A stretch of DNA of 64,000 bases. Source: Amphibalanus amphitrite (lineage: Eukaryota > Arthropoda > Thecostraca > Balanomorpha > Balanidae). The position numbers and the translations under genes are program-made. The stretch is from positions 186,001 to 250,000 of the forward strand of contig NW_024881963.1 in NCBI RefSeq assembly GCF_019059575.1, in the 5' to 3' direction. Positions 22,287 to 33,751 of the stretch are shown here, piece after piece (positions within the stretch are counted from its first letter, which is position 1; each line of letters begins with the position of its first letter). The notes beneath the pieces are model-generated. The model had not been told where the DNA came from and ran no database searches. It was given only the letters and a program-made list of their open reading frames with translations.

Positions 22287-23483
22287 TTCGCCCCAGTGCA
22301 GTGGGGGGGGGGGGGGCATATGTTACCACCCTGTCGTGTTTTTTTGCGTGTGAATAAAAAACCACGGCCTGTAGCGCCGCGCCGCTTGGGGCAGCTTTTT
22401 GTGCATCAATTTTGGACAATTTGTGAAATTTTTGACCCCAGGTCATGTCAGGTCAGGTCACCAGGTCAAGTTAACTAACCAAGCCTAAAAAAGTTTGCAA
22501 TCATGTCCAGCCTGCAGTGTTTGTCAGAGAGGTTTTGAACTTGGTGGATTGCATGATGTTATGGATGGGCGCCTATAATTTGTATATCTCGGATTTTTTA
22601 TATCCGTGACCTAAGGTCAGGCCAGTGGCGTGACCTTTCCATTACAAGTCAATGGAGAAAAACGAAAATACCTCTAGATCCGTGTGTACGCATAGGAACA
22701 GTCCAAATATTTCAGAATCACAATGATTTGGACCACCCGTGATGACCAAGGTGTCTTTTTTGCCGATAGCCTCTAGAAAGGTCATCCGAGGTCATTTGAG
22801 GCTACAAACAGATTTTTGCCAATAACTCTCGATTGGAAAGAGATAGAACGCTGGGGATGGCCTCATTGTGTTTGTCTTGCCGAGACGCATCGACTAATAT
22901 GCAACATGACCTTTTCCGGTCAGGTCATGACCTTGACCTGAGGTCAAATTTTCAAGTTGACCTTTCAAGGTCAAATCATAGTTCATTCGACGCGTCTCGG
23001 CGAGAGGAACACGATTCTGGCAATAGAAATGTCGTGGCTTTTTTAGTCGAAAGTTATTGTCGAAAAACACTTTTCGTAAAAACAGCCATTTTTCGAGCTT
23101 TTGCCCTCTGGAGGCTAAGCCGTTGACCTACGGTCATTTTTGATAATAACCTTATCAAAAGAAGAGTTCAAAAGCTATCGATTGCTTCTCCATGCGTTTT
23201 TCTAGCTATCATAGTTTTTGAGATAACGGCATGTCTTCTGAAAAATATAATGACAATTCGCAAATTTTGACCTTTGACGACCTCTGCTGACCCCAATATT
23301 GCTCTAAGATGAAAAATGACTGAAATGCTTTCAAGCGTACGCATTGAGACTGAGCTATCGACTGCTTTTTACCGCGTCTTTCTAGCCCTTTTAGTTTTTT
23401 AGTTAGAGGTGGGTGGTAACATATGCCCCCCCCCCCCCCCCCCTCCCACTAGAGCGAAGTTGAGACCGCCACTGGTGCGCGGG
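22287..23483. mobile_element. TTAA piggyBac-like MITE (E4), left end decayed
   Basis: About 1.2 kb. The right TTAA (23484-23487) is intact after the bipartite end CCCACTAGAGCGAAG, spacer, CACTGGTGCGCGGG. The left end matches CGCCCCAGTGCAGTGG plus G-run but the TTAACC has mutated. The interior matches 28963-30158 in inverted orientation, including the shared core at 22880-23132 that is also in the element at 6910. GGTCA arrays at 22438-22470; TGACC motifs on the right. Non-coding. Confidence 0.82.
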
Positions 23484-23487
23484 TTAA

Positions 23488-24400
23488 ATCCACTGACCGG
23501 CATATAATTAAAAGGCGGTAAAGGGAACATTGGCGGTAGCTATACATATTGCATAAGTTTTCATTGTAGCTAACAACAATTGGTAGGCATACCTACTTAA
23601 TTTGGTTAGATTTATGGTGGTGACGACATACGAACCAGCTTGATGTCGGAAATTTCATATAAGAATTAACTAGATGTCATTCAGAGAAGACGTTGGCAAG
23701 TTTGATTAACTCGGGCACATACATATTTATCTATGCTCACTGAAAGGCTTCTCTAGGTATGACTAAGGGATAAACCACACCACTATTCATTCATGGAACT
23801 TTGAGCAGCCTCTACGACTTTTGACATTGGCCTCTATTGTATCTATCAGTTTCTGATGATCGCTCGGTATTGGTTATGCGTGCATGCAAACACAACACTC
23901 GGCGGGGGCTCAGCAGGTCAGCAGTTCAGACAATACCTATTCACATACCTATGTCCATCTATGTCCTATATATATATATATACCCATTTATAATGTATTT
24001 CTATTTAAACCTATATATAAGATATTCACATAACTATTCACATACCTGAGAGGAAGATGGGTGGGCAGCGTGCTCTCGTTGAGGCCGTCCATTGTCGGGC
24101 TGGAGGTCTAGCCGAGCGTTTCCGAGCAGAGCACAGGTGCGACTCATTGTGTGTGCTGCGAGTCTCTTACTTAAGTTATTCCCGGCCGCCGTGGGTATAG
24201 GGCTTCATCTTTTGGTACGGCTTCGTGCTTGTCCACAGTGATACGCCGAAAGCCAATGCCGATTTAATGGAATCGGATTATTCCCACGATAAGTAGACAC
24301 GAAGGAGCATAACAAGCTTAACGCGTTAAAATAAGACAAATTCTATGGAATGGTCTTAGGTTTGAGTTCAACACACACAGAAGAGGGAATCCGTCACACC
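23488..24400. other. intergenic
   Basis: AT-rich with a short (TA)n at about 23971-23982 and direct repeats of TATTCACAT between 23940 and 24045. No gene recognised. Confidence 0.35.
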
Positions 24401-24404
24401 TTAA

Positions 24405-25399
24405 CCCTATTCCGGGCGGGCTCTGAAAGGTTCGATTCTGGGCGGGGGGCCTTTTCGGCCCCCCTTCAGATCTCAAAAACTACACATCGCAGCGACAAAC
24501 GGCAAACGGCGTTTGATAAGTCGTTTAAAGATCTACAACTTTTACAGAAAACATTTTCAGGTCAGGTCAATATTGAGGTCACCAGAGGTCATCAACGATA
24601 AAATGGTTTGGAATTAGTTACCTATATAACTTTTAAACTAAGACACATAGAGACATAAAATTAATACATTTTTTGTTGCTCTCATCGAGGCGATTCGAAA
24701 TAAGTATGCGATGACCTTCACAGGTCAATTTGAAATTTGACCCGAGGTCAAGGTCAGGTCATTCATCAATGAGGTTGTGGGGTATGGTCATGCTGCATAT
24801 CAAACGACGCGCCTTGACCAGGCGAGCAGTTTGGTACCACTTACAAGTCTTTAGCACCATCATGTCGTGATTTATTGACAGAAAAACGATTTATGACGTC
24901 ACATGACCTCAGATGACCTTTCCCGGTCCCCCTGTCAATTAGCGGCACCAAGATCATCACCGATGAGATAATCTTCCATAATACTGAAAGGATTGGGTTG
25001 TTTTGACTCGTTTACACGAAGCAGGAGGCGTTTCAATATTTTCCCGTAGGCTTGCAATGTAAAGGTCATGAGTCTGGCCTGACCTCAGGTCACAGATATA
25101 AAAGTTCTGAGATATACAAATCGCACATACTGGTACCTTAACTAAAACCTGAAGAGAAGAAATTGATCCCTCAAAAACTCTAGCTCTGGCGTGATTGCAA
25201 ACTTTTCTGAGGTGGGGTCACCAAACCGCCTCTGGTGACCTGACCTGACCTGACCCGGCAACTTTTTTTGTCAAAATGTGCACAATGAATGTTCAGAAAA
25301 AGTCACCGAGTATGAGTTTTCAGTCTTGCGGCGTTTGGCAATGGCACAAGAAAAACCTGAAGGGGGGCCTTAAAGCCCCCCCCCCCGCCCGGAATAGGG
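24405..25399. mobile_element. TTAA-flanked piggyBac-like MITE (E5)
   Basis: A 995-bp element between TTAA at 24401-24404 and 25400-25403. The left end is bipartite: CCCTATTCCGGGCGGG, a spacer of about 14 bases, TTCTGGGCGGG, then CCTTTTCGG and C-run. The right end is simple (CCCGCCCGGAATAGGG). GGTCA motifs at 24558-24595 and 24720-24765; TGACC motifs at 24900-24925 and 25235-25255. It shares its right TTAA with the next element. Confidence 0.86.
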
Positions 25400-25403
25400 T
25401 TAA

Positions 25404-26352
25404 CCCGCGCGGGCCCGGGGGGACAATATTTACCCCCCCCCCCCCTGACAAATATTTGCGATAGCTCCTGAGCGCTTTGCGGAGGAGGCACCAAACTTTC
25501 ATTACCCTTTCCCCCATCAATTTCACATCTCCTGGAATAAAAAGTTTGGACCCAGCCCCATTGATGACGTCACAGGGCCGATTTTCATAGACCCTTGCAC
25601 GACAAATTTCGACGTCACAGACGTGAACTTCAAACAGCTGCCAAGAATAGAGTCTTAGAGCTAGAGACAATTTTTTAGCACGGTTGTGTAGCATATGAGT
25701 TGGGTAAAAATATAAATGGTGATCTGAGGTCAGAGATCAGGTCAGCGACTCCGAGCTGGAATTTTACTTTTTCGGAAATAACTTCAACAAAAATGGCCGT
25801 AGAGCTAAGGCAGTGGTACCAACGCATTCAGTGGAATAGCCTTTAGCAAGGACACTCTTGCCCAACCTTGACCTTTGGGCAGCCTTTTATCGTAACATAA
25901 ATCACAAATAGGTGCATGATATCCTTCAGAATATTTCAAAACATTTTGGAAATTAGTGTACAAGATATACGAAAAAGTGCAAAGTTTGAGGTCAATTTTG
26001 AGCATGATCTTGACCTTGACCTGGGGGTTTGTGCACATCTCCATTTTCCTCAGATTCTCTTCTGTGAGTTCCCACCCGTTTTAACCTGTTTCATGCATTC
26101 TGCCGTCCTCTGGAGCACTTAGTTTAAGGTCACTACACATGTGCCGTCTTTTGCCTTTGACCTTGACCTCTGACCTTGAAATTTGACCTAAGGTAAAAAT
26201 GTTTAGATGCTTTGGAATCGACTCATAGAGACCTTTCGTTTGGTACCATTTTTGTTTCCGTGGCTCCTATATTTACGGAGTTAGACAGGGGGGGGGGGGT
26301 AAATATTGTCCCCCGGGCTGAGGTGGTTGGGATTCCCCCGGGCCCGGCCGGG
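25404..26352. mobile_element. TTAA-flanked piggyBac-like MITE (E6)
   Basis: A 949-bp element between TTAA at 25400-25403 (shared with the preceding element) and 26353-26356. The left end is CCCGCGCGGGCCCGG, G-run, ACAATATTTA, C-run. The right end is bipartite: CCCCCGGGCTG, spacer AGGTGGTTGGGATT, CCCCCGGGCCCGGCCGGG. AGGTCA motifs occur near 25720-25745 and TGACCTTGACC near 26155-26190. Non-coding. Confidence 0.85.
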
Positions 26353-26507
26353 TTAACACTATAAGTGGCAGGATACTGGATACCCCTATTAGTGCCAGGG
26401 CGGGGGGCCGAGGGGGGGGGGGGTCGTAATCGGCTCTCACCAGGGATCTCGAGATCTATCGAAGCGGCTTCTAAAATTCGATCGCCAATCAAAAACTCTC
26501 TTCTTAA

Positions 26508-27678
26508 CCCGCGCGGGGCTGGGGGGGGGGGTAAATTTTACCCCCCCCTCGCGAATTTTTGCAATATCTCAAAAACGGCGGCGCGCAGCGCCGCCAAACT
26601 TTCAGTACCTTTTCTTACATCAATTTGACACGTTCCCTGAAAATTTGAGCGAAATCCGTCGGAAAATTTTTGAGAAATTGACGTTTTAGTGACGTCATGT
26701 TCGCCATTTTCGCCTCAAAAACGGCAAAAGTTCAAACGCCGCTAACATCTTCATTTTTAAAGGAATCAAGACGTAACAAAAAAGGATATACGTAATTCTA
26801 CTTTGTCTATCAAATGGCTATCTCGGTTTTTTGAAAATTTTGGATTTTGGCCCAAATTTTTCCAAAAAACTGACTTTTTTGGGAAAATAGCTATAAAATC
26901 CAAAATTTTGAGTGTATCAAAAAAACCGGAATATATGTCAGAGAAGTGGTCTATGTGTACCTACATACCAAGTTTTAGAAGAATCGGTTCAAAAATGTGG
27001 GAGTTATTCAAAATTGTATGACGTCACGACACACAAAAATTTTGAAAAATGACTTTTTTGGAAGTTCTAGACCTCGTACGGAAACAAAAATAGCACCATT
27101 CGACTCTCCGTGAAAAACTGCATCAGATAGACACCTTTTTAGGCCTTAGCAACCAACTTCAAAATTTGACCTCACTTGACCTGACCTTGACCTGACCTCG
27201 ACCTGAAATTCATCCAGAGGTGGTCCATATCACTTATTGAGTGTGCCTATTGAATTCTATGAGTAAAATCACCCATAAAACATGTGTCGCACATGCCCTT
27301 TTCCATATTTTGTTTTTGGTGACCTTATCTGACCTGACCTGACCTTGACCTTGACCTCTGAATGATATTGTATGCAACGAATATTGTCTTGGTAGCCTAA
27401 GAACACGTTTTGGGCGATCAGTCTCAGTCCATGACTCCATTCTTCGGCAACTACGGTGCAAGGCCGATACTGTAGGAACTTGCAATTTGTACCCTTGACC
27501 TGACCTTGACCTTGACCTCAAACTTAAAATTAAGTACATGTTTTTAGTTGTTCGTGATGAGATCTTTCGATTGGCGTTTGAATTTTTCAAATCGGACCAT
27601 TAGTTCGGGAGATAACAGGGGGGGTAAAATTTACCCCCCCAGCCCCGCGCGTTCGGCTGGAGACCCCAGCCGCGCGGG
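26508..27678. mobile_element. TTAA-flanked piggyBac-like MITE (E7)
   Basis: A 1171-bp element between TTAA at 26504-26507 and 27679-27682. The left end is CCCGCGCGGGGCTGG, G-run, TAAATTTTA, C-run; the right end is bipartite with spacer TTCGGCTGGAGAC. It contains the palindrome GGCGGCGCGCAGCGCCGCC (26577-26595) and TGACCTGACC arrays at 27170-27205, 27325-27355 and 27495-27520. It is nearly identical to 33752-34923 in the same orientation, so this family moved recently. Confidence 0.9.
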
Positions 27679-27682
27679 TTAA

Positions 27683-28207
27683 ACTACCAACTAAAAAAAT
27701 CGCAGGTGCCACTCGTAGTTATGTACTTACATACGATCGATTACGAGTTGATCGGTAGGAACTCTTTATCCACCGGTCAGGTACGTAAGTAAGTACATAC
27801 ATACATACGCACTGACAGCAGCCGCCTGGTATACTGGTAGACTGTGCCGCTCGACTTCAGTGCTACGCGGTAAAGCCTATCCACGCTGCTAGACACCAGC
27901 CCGTGTCGCCAGATGTTTTTCATCCCCGGTTCCATGATCGCTTTCATTCCGAGAAAAGTTGGCAGGTTTGGGTGCTGGTGAATTCGGATCATGACGAATC
28001 CCATGAAGAAGCTTGGCCGTAGGCCGACAACCCACACCGGAGACAAACGCGAAACAGACAAACGCGACAAGCGTCAACAAACAAACGAGACAAACGCAAA
28101 ACAAACGCTAGCACAAAGAGCATCAATCGCAGTGGCCAAGAATAACGCTGTTTCTGTGCTGGCCATGGCTAGGCCAGCAGCGGCCAGCAGACCGGGACCG
28201 TCGCCGC
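27683..28207. other. unassigned; possible coding remnant
   Basis: A 97-codon minus-strand open frame (27777-28070) has protein-like composition but matches no family I recognise. CAAACGCGACAAACGC-type short repeats lie at 28038-28110. Confidence 0.3.
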
Positions 28208-30261
28208 CGCCGTGTGCGGCTTTTTCCAGCGTCTAGCGTGTAGAGGGGGGGGGGGGGGTCGGTTGGACCCCCTCCGAGATAGTGCTTCGCAGAAAAAACG
28301 AGTGTGTTGCTCGTGATGGGAGGAAGCCGATGATACCCAAGTTTAAGGACCTAGGTCATTGGTTCACCTTCCAGATCAGGTCAATGGCCCAAAGGTCGGG
28401 AAAATTGTGACCTGCTAAAGCTTCGTAAAGTGAAGCTGTATTTGTTTTTCGGGTTGCTGATCACTATTTCTTGTTAGTTGTGATCACTTCATGCATTTAG
28501 GCCAAGTCGGGTCAGGTCAGGTCAGATCAACCAGTAGGCGTCCTGCCGCCTATCCATAGTAGGTGTCAACTTCCAATGCGGCGGCGTAACATGTTACAAA
28601 GGCACTAAAACTAAATACTTTGTAAATGTTCAAATGGTTCCTTAATTCGAAATCAGCCCAAAAAATAACATCATAGAAACATGTAAAACTCCAAGAAGTG
28701 AGCAGAGGGACGAGGTCATGAAAGGTCAATGACCTGACCTGACCTTCCGGTGACCTTGACACCCACCGTAATGCATGGGACGAACATCATTCACATGTTT
28801 AGACGTTTCCAATCACAAAAAGACTGGAAACGCGCGGATAATGTGAGCTGACACGCTGAATCGCGATTCCGGGCAAAAATGGTCTCGAGGAATAGGTCAC
28901 AGGTCAACGGTCGTTCAGGGTCAGGGTCATGCAATTTTTAGGGTAGGTGTAAAATTGATTAACCCGCGCCCCAGTGGCGGTCTCAGCCAACTTCGCCCTA
29001 GTGAGGGGGGGCATGTGTTACCACCCACCTCTAACTCAAAAACTAAGAGGGCTAGAAGGACGCGGTAAAAAGCAGTCGATAGCTCTCAATGCGTACGTTT
29101 GAAAGTATTTCAGTCATTTTTCATCTTAGAGCAATATTGGGGTCACCAGAGGTCATCAAAGGTCAAAATTTGCCAATTGACATTATATTTTTCAGAAAAC
29201 ATGCCGTTATCTCAGGAACTATGGTAGCTAGAAAAACGCATGGAAAAGCAATCGATAGCTTTTGAACTCATCTTTTGATAAGGTCATTATCAATATTGAC
29301 CTCAGGTCAACGGTTTAGCCTCCAGAGGGCAAAAACTCCAAAAATAGCTGTTTTTACGAAAAGTGTTTTTCGACAATAACTTTCGACTACAAAAAGCCAC
29401 GACATTTCTATTGCCAGAATAGTGTTCCTCTCGCCGAGACGCGTGGAATGAACTACAATTTGACCTTGAAAAGTCAACTTGAAAATTTGACCTCAGGTCA
29501 AGGTCATGACCTGACCGGAAAAGGTCATGTTGCATATCAGTCGATGCGTCTCAACAAGACAAACACAATGAGACCATCCCCTGCGTTCTATCTCTTTCCA
29601 ATCGCGAGTTATTGGCAAAAATCTGTTTGTAGCCTCAAATGACCTCGGATGACCTTTCCAAAGGCTATCAGCAAAAATGACACCTTGGTCATCACAAGTG
29701 GTCCAAATCATTGTGATTCTGAAATATTTGGACTGTTCCTATGCGTACACACGGATCTAGAGGCATTTTCATTTTTCTCCATTGACTTGTAATGGAAAGG
29801 TCACGCCACTGATCTGACCTTAGGTCACGGATATAAAAAATCCGAGATATACAAATTATAGGCGCCCATAACAGCATGCAATCCACCAAATGCAATCCAA
29901 TCCACCTTTCTGACAAACACTGCAGGCTGGACATGATTGCAAACTTTTTTAGGCTTGGTCAATTAACTTGACCTGGTGACCTGACCTGACATGACCTGGG
30001 GTAAAAAATGTCACACATTGTCCAAAATTGATATGCCAAAAGCCATCCCAAGCGGCGCGGTGCTACGCGCCGCGGTTTTTTATTCACACGCAAAAAACGC
30101 GACAGGGTGGTAACATATGCCCCCCCCCCCCCCCCCCACACTGCAACTGGGGCGAAGGTTAACTCGAGAGTACTAAAAGTTTCGTCGCGATCGTCCGGTT
30201 TTGCGCGAGTTATTCGCGAAAAACCGAAGGGGTCCACCCGACCCCCCTTACACATGTGAGG
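28208..30261. mobile_element. TTAA piggyBac-like MITE (E8), host of a nested copy
   Basis: Copy of the 11723-12616 family with decayed outer ends: GTGTGCGGC...GTGTAG plus G-run on the left, and CACATGTGAGGG without TTAA on the right. It is split at a TTAA by a complete element of another family (28963-30158). Without that insert it would be about 0.85 kb, matching the intact relative. Confidence 0.82.
28963..30158. mobile_element. TTAA-flanked piggyBac-like MITE (E9), nested
   Basis: A 1196-bp element between TTAA at 28959-28962 and 30159-30162, inserted in the preceding element. The left end is bipartite (CCCGCGCCCCAGTGGCGG, spacer, AACTTCGCCCTAGTGAGG); the right end is simple (CACTGCAACTGGGGCGAAGG). 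Inverted relative of 22287-23483. AGGTCA lies at 29140-29165 and TGACCTGACC at 29978-30000. Non-coding. Confidence 0.88.
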
Positions 30262-31108
30262 GGCATGTGTAGTAAGTAAGGGGCCAAGCAAGCTTGCTTC
30301 GCTACTCGGTTCAAGCGCAACGAGATGTACTTATGAGAGTTTGTGTATGCGTGCTGTTCTAAACCTTGTACCTACATATAGTCTAAATATAAGTAAGCTA
30401 GTATAAGCGACCGCGGCCATGTCCATCCAGTGACATTACCCGTGGGCTTCAACGGCTGCCACACAACAGCAGTCAGCAAAAACTGTTTTGCTTTCTGGAA
30501 GAACTCACCGATTCACCGAAGCAGAACGCTTGCATAACGGCAGTTACATAAAAAGCAATCCCTTGATCTTCTAGCTCCGACGGTGTCAGTGCACGGCTTC
30601 TTAACCCCTTGTTCTCTTTGGGCGGGGCACCGACACGGCTTCCTCCACAACACCTCCAAAAACCACCACTGGGACGACCCGGAACCGTCACTGGGGCGAC
30701 CCGGAACCACCGCTGGAACCATTACAGGGAACCACAACTGGAATCGCTAGGACGAATCGGAACCGCCGCTGCAACCATCACCACTGGGACTAGGACGGGT
30801 CAGGACCATGCTGCAAGGACCACCCTTTGCGACCCGTAGACATCGTTCCTGCGGACTCAAACATGTGCCCGTCTATGTGACCACCAACGGAAAGCCTAGA
30901 CGTCGCTGTTTTTTTTTTTATAGGTAACATAAAACATAACGTAATAGGCAGGTAGCAGACATGCGCATGTATCCTAGAAATGGATCTCAAAGGAAATGAT
31001 AAGTTAGGATCTATGATCCTAATAGATCCCATGTGAAACATTTCGTGGATCTATGAGATTCTGAAGAATAATCAAGTGCAGTGATCAAATCAATGATCCG
31101 AGTGGATC
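30262..31108. other. intergenic with short tandem repeats
   Basis: GACCCGGAACC occurs in imperfect tandem units of about 30 bases at 30655-30730. The GGATC-rich stretch 30980-31110 repeats ATGGATC and TAGATCC-like words. No gene recognised. Confidence 0.4.
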
Positions 31109-31116
31109 CTACCATA

Positions 31117-32865
31117 CACTGGCGGATCCACGCTTGCGTTTGGGGGGGGGGGGAAGGCAACTCATGCAGGAGCCAAACCTAGGGTACCCCCAAATCCTGT
31201 TTTCTCATCGGATTTAGGCCACCAATTTTTCGTCACAGCCCTGACACTATGAATTTTTTGTAAACTAAAAAGAAAAATATATAAATGGTAGCCCACCCGA
31301 CCCATGCCTTTATATTACTTTGTAAACACTTACCATTGCTTTTGTCGACCAGTTAACCCGCTTCGAGTCAGTGCTTGGGTCCCTTTGCGGGCCGGGAGGT
31401 GGTAAAACACCCCCTGTCTAACTCGGCTCCTGGGCCACGCACTGATTGAACTATGTTTCATTATCGCTTGGGGGAGGGGGCAAACGGGCCACTTTAGGCC
31501 TCTGGGAAGGGGGCATGGCCCTAAATGCCCCCTCCCTGGATCCGCCAGTGTAAGAGACCATTGGAGCTGCAGTTGGGTACCTCAGACGTCAGGGTACGCC
31601 CTCAGATGTATAGGACTCGCGTGGAGACCTCTTATGCTATAGTGGACTGAAAGGACCCAAAGGAGCCCGTCTAGGGCTCCCGGAGATAGACGTGGGCCCT
31701 CAGGAGCCCGCCAGAGCCCCCAATGAGGGGTAAGTGAGGGATACCAAGTGCCTGCAACTGCATATTGCATAAGCCATAACGCCTTTACAAATCAATATAT
31801 TATGTATCAGTGGCAGATCCAAGGGGGGCCACATGGGTCATGACCCCCCTTGGTGCCCGGGGGCACCACAGGCCTGTCAGGGGCACCACCGGCCTAGCAG
31901 GGATACCACCAGCCCGCCAGGGGCACCACAGGCCTAGCAAGGGCACCACGGGCCTGTGAGGGGCCCCACAGGCTTGTCAGGGGCACCCCAGGTCTGTCAG
32001 AGACACCAGAGACCTGTCAAGGGCACCACCGGCCTCGCAGGGGCACCATGGGCCTGTCAGGGGCACCAGAGGCCTAGCAGGGGTACCACAGGCCTTACAG
32101 GGGCACCACCGGCCTTGCAGGGGCACCTTGGGCCTGTCAGGGGCACCACAGTCCTGTCAGGGCCCAGGGGCACCAGCGGCCTAGCAGGGGCACCACAGGC
32201 CTGCCAGGGGCACCACCGGTCTAGCAGGGGCACCACCGACCTCGCAGGGGCACCATGGGCCTGTCAGGGGCCCCACCGGCCTCGCAGGGGCACCACCGGC
32301 TCGCAGGCATCACGGCATCACGCAGGGGCACCTTGAGCCTGTCGGAGGCATCACGGGCCTGTTGGGGGCACTTTAGGCTTGTCAGGGGAGTCCTGTCAGG
32401 TCCCAGGGGCATCAGCAGCCTAGCAGGGGCACCCTAGGCCCGCCAGAGGCACCACAGGCCTGCCAGGGTCCAGGGGCACCACAGGCCTAGCAAGGGCACC
32501 ACGGACCTGTCAGGGGCACCTCAGGCTCCCGTGCCCCCCCCCCCCCCCCTGGATCCGCCAGTGATGCCACACCACGCGAAACACCGCCAACTACCAGCTG
32601 CCGCGCCATAAACACGTGCCAACAACAGTCTTTTTTGAAGGTCAACTCCGCTCGCGCAACTTTTGACCGACCCTCACTGCTACCATATTTGACATTGCTT
32701 CCATATTATTCTGTGGAAAGCTTTACTTCACCAAGTGGCTAAAAACCTCCATCAAGGTATATTTTCTTAGCAATTTTTCTGACGTTTTGGGGGGGGCCAA
32801 ACAGGCCACTTTAGGCCTTTGGGGGGGCCATGGCCCTAAATGCCCCCCCCCTGGATCCGCCAGTG
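31117..32865. mobile_element. hAT-like composite element carrying a minisatellite
   Basis: A 1749-bp unit starting CACTGGCGGATCCA and ending TGGATCCGCCAGTG, flanked by the 8-bp direct repeat CTACCATA (31109-31116, 32866-32873), as expected of hAT elements. Two further copies of the right end occur inside (ending 31554 and 32563) and one more left-type end (CAGTGGCAGATCC, 31808), so it is a composite of at least two or three related units. A fragment of the piggyBac-like family of 6910-8054 lies at 31352-31440 (starting TTAACCCGC). No transposase frame is present. Confidence 0.78.
31857..32530. repeat. 20-bp minisatellite
   Basis: About 30 tandem, imperfect 20-bp units of the type GGGGCACCACCGGCCTAGCA, with occasional partial units. 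The long open frame through it is a by-product of the repeat, since 20 is not a multiple of three. It sits wholly inside the inner hAT-like unit. Confidence 0.92.
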
Positions 32866-32873
32866 CTACCATA

Positions 32874-33747
32874 TAGGTACAACCTGTGAAGCCAGGTTTC
32901 CATGTGGCATAATACAAATAAGTGCCACAATAAAGTAGAGGTTTATTTGTCATTGGGTCTACAATGCAGGGATGTTTCTATCTCGCACTGCTCTGAGATG
33001 CAAAGATAAAAATGCGATATTTTTGCATCCCTCTGAGATGCAAAGATAAAGTCTCGAAGGTTCATAGTAAAAAAATCAAGTGCTCAAGTAATGATGCGTT
33101 ATTACCCGAACCATCTTTTTATGGTGTTTGTGTATGAAATTTAAAAACAAACTACTCTGAACCTGATTTTCAAAGGTGAAAAAAAATTGAATATAATACA
33201 TAGGGGAGAGTACCCTAATTGCGCCCGCGAGATAAATGCGCCCTCCCAAACTCCAGAAAAATTGGCACACCATAAGTAGGTACCTAGCAGTGGTTGCAAA
33301 AGTTACCCACCTCGATCATACTTCCTTTTCCGGTGGAACCTTGGCAGAGGTAAGGCAGCATGAGCTTAAGTAACGATTTTGTTTAGATGTTGGGATTTCT
33401 TAGTGAAAAAAACATTCTTCAAAGCTGTAGAATAAGGTTTAGTGAATGTTTGGACACATGTATGTACTGCTAATTTTCGGACAGATGGTTAATTTCGAAT
33501 GATTTGAGCACCTCCATGCAAGAGATCTGATTGTGGCTGCGGTGAATAGGGACGCCATGTTCTGTCACACCACTACGTTTTTTCAAATGCGACCGGGGTA
33601 AATGCGCCACACCCGGGCTAATGTTAATGAAATGGGTAACATTAATAATGATGGCTAATGTTCGAAAGGCTTAGCAGATGACAAAACCACAAGCAATTTG
33701 AGGTCACTGTGCACTTCTAATAAAATTTCTAAAAAACAGATGGTAAA
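32874..33747. other. intergenic; possible decayed DNA-transposon end
   Basis: CTCTGAGATGCAAAGATAAA occurs twice (about 32990 and 33031). GGGGAGAGTACCCTAATTGC at 33204 and CGACCGGGGTAAATGCGCC at 33590 look like parts of one degraded transposon, but no matching second end was found. No gene. Confidence 0.35.
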
Positions 33748-33751
33748 TTAA

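Noticed and set aside
24425..24440. GGTTCGATTCTGG resembling a tRNA B box
   Set aside because: No A box or cloverleaf around it; it lies in the bipartite end of a transposon.
31956..32336. 126-codon open frame inside the 20-bp array
   Set aside because: By-product of the minisatellite; adjacent frames are equally open.
31857..32530. possible CRISPR-like array
   Set aside because: Units are directly tandem with no unique spacers; eukaryotic minisatellite.
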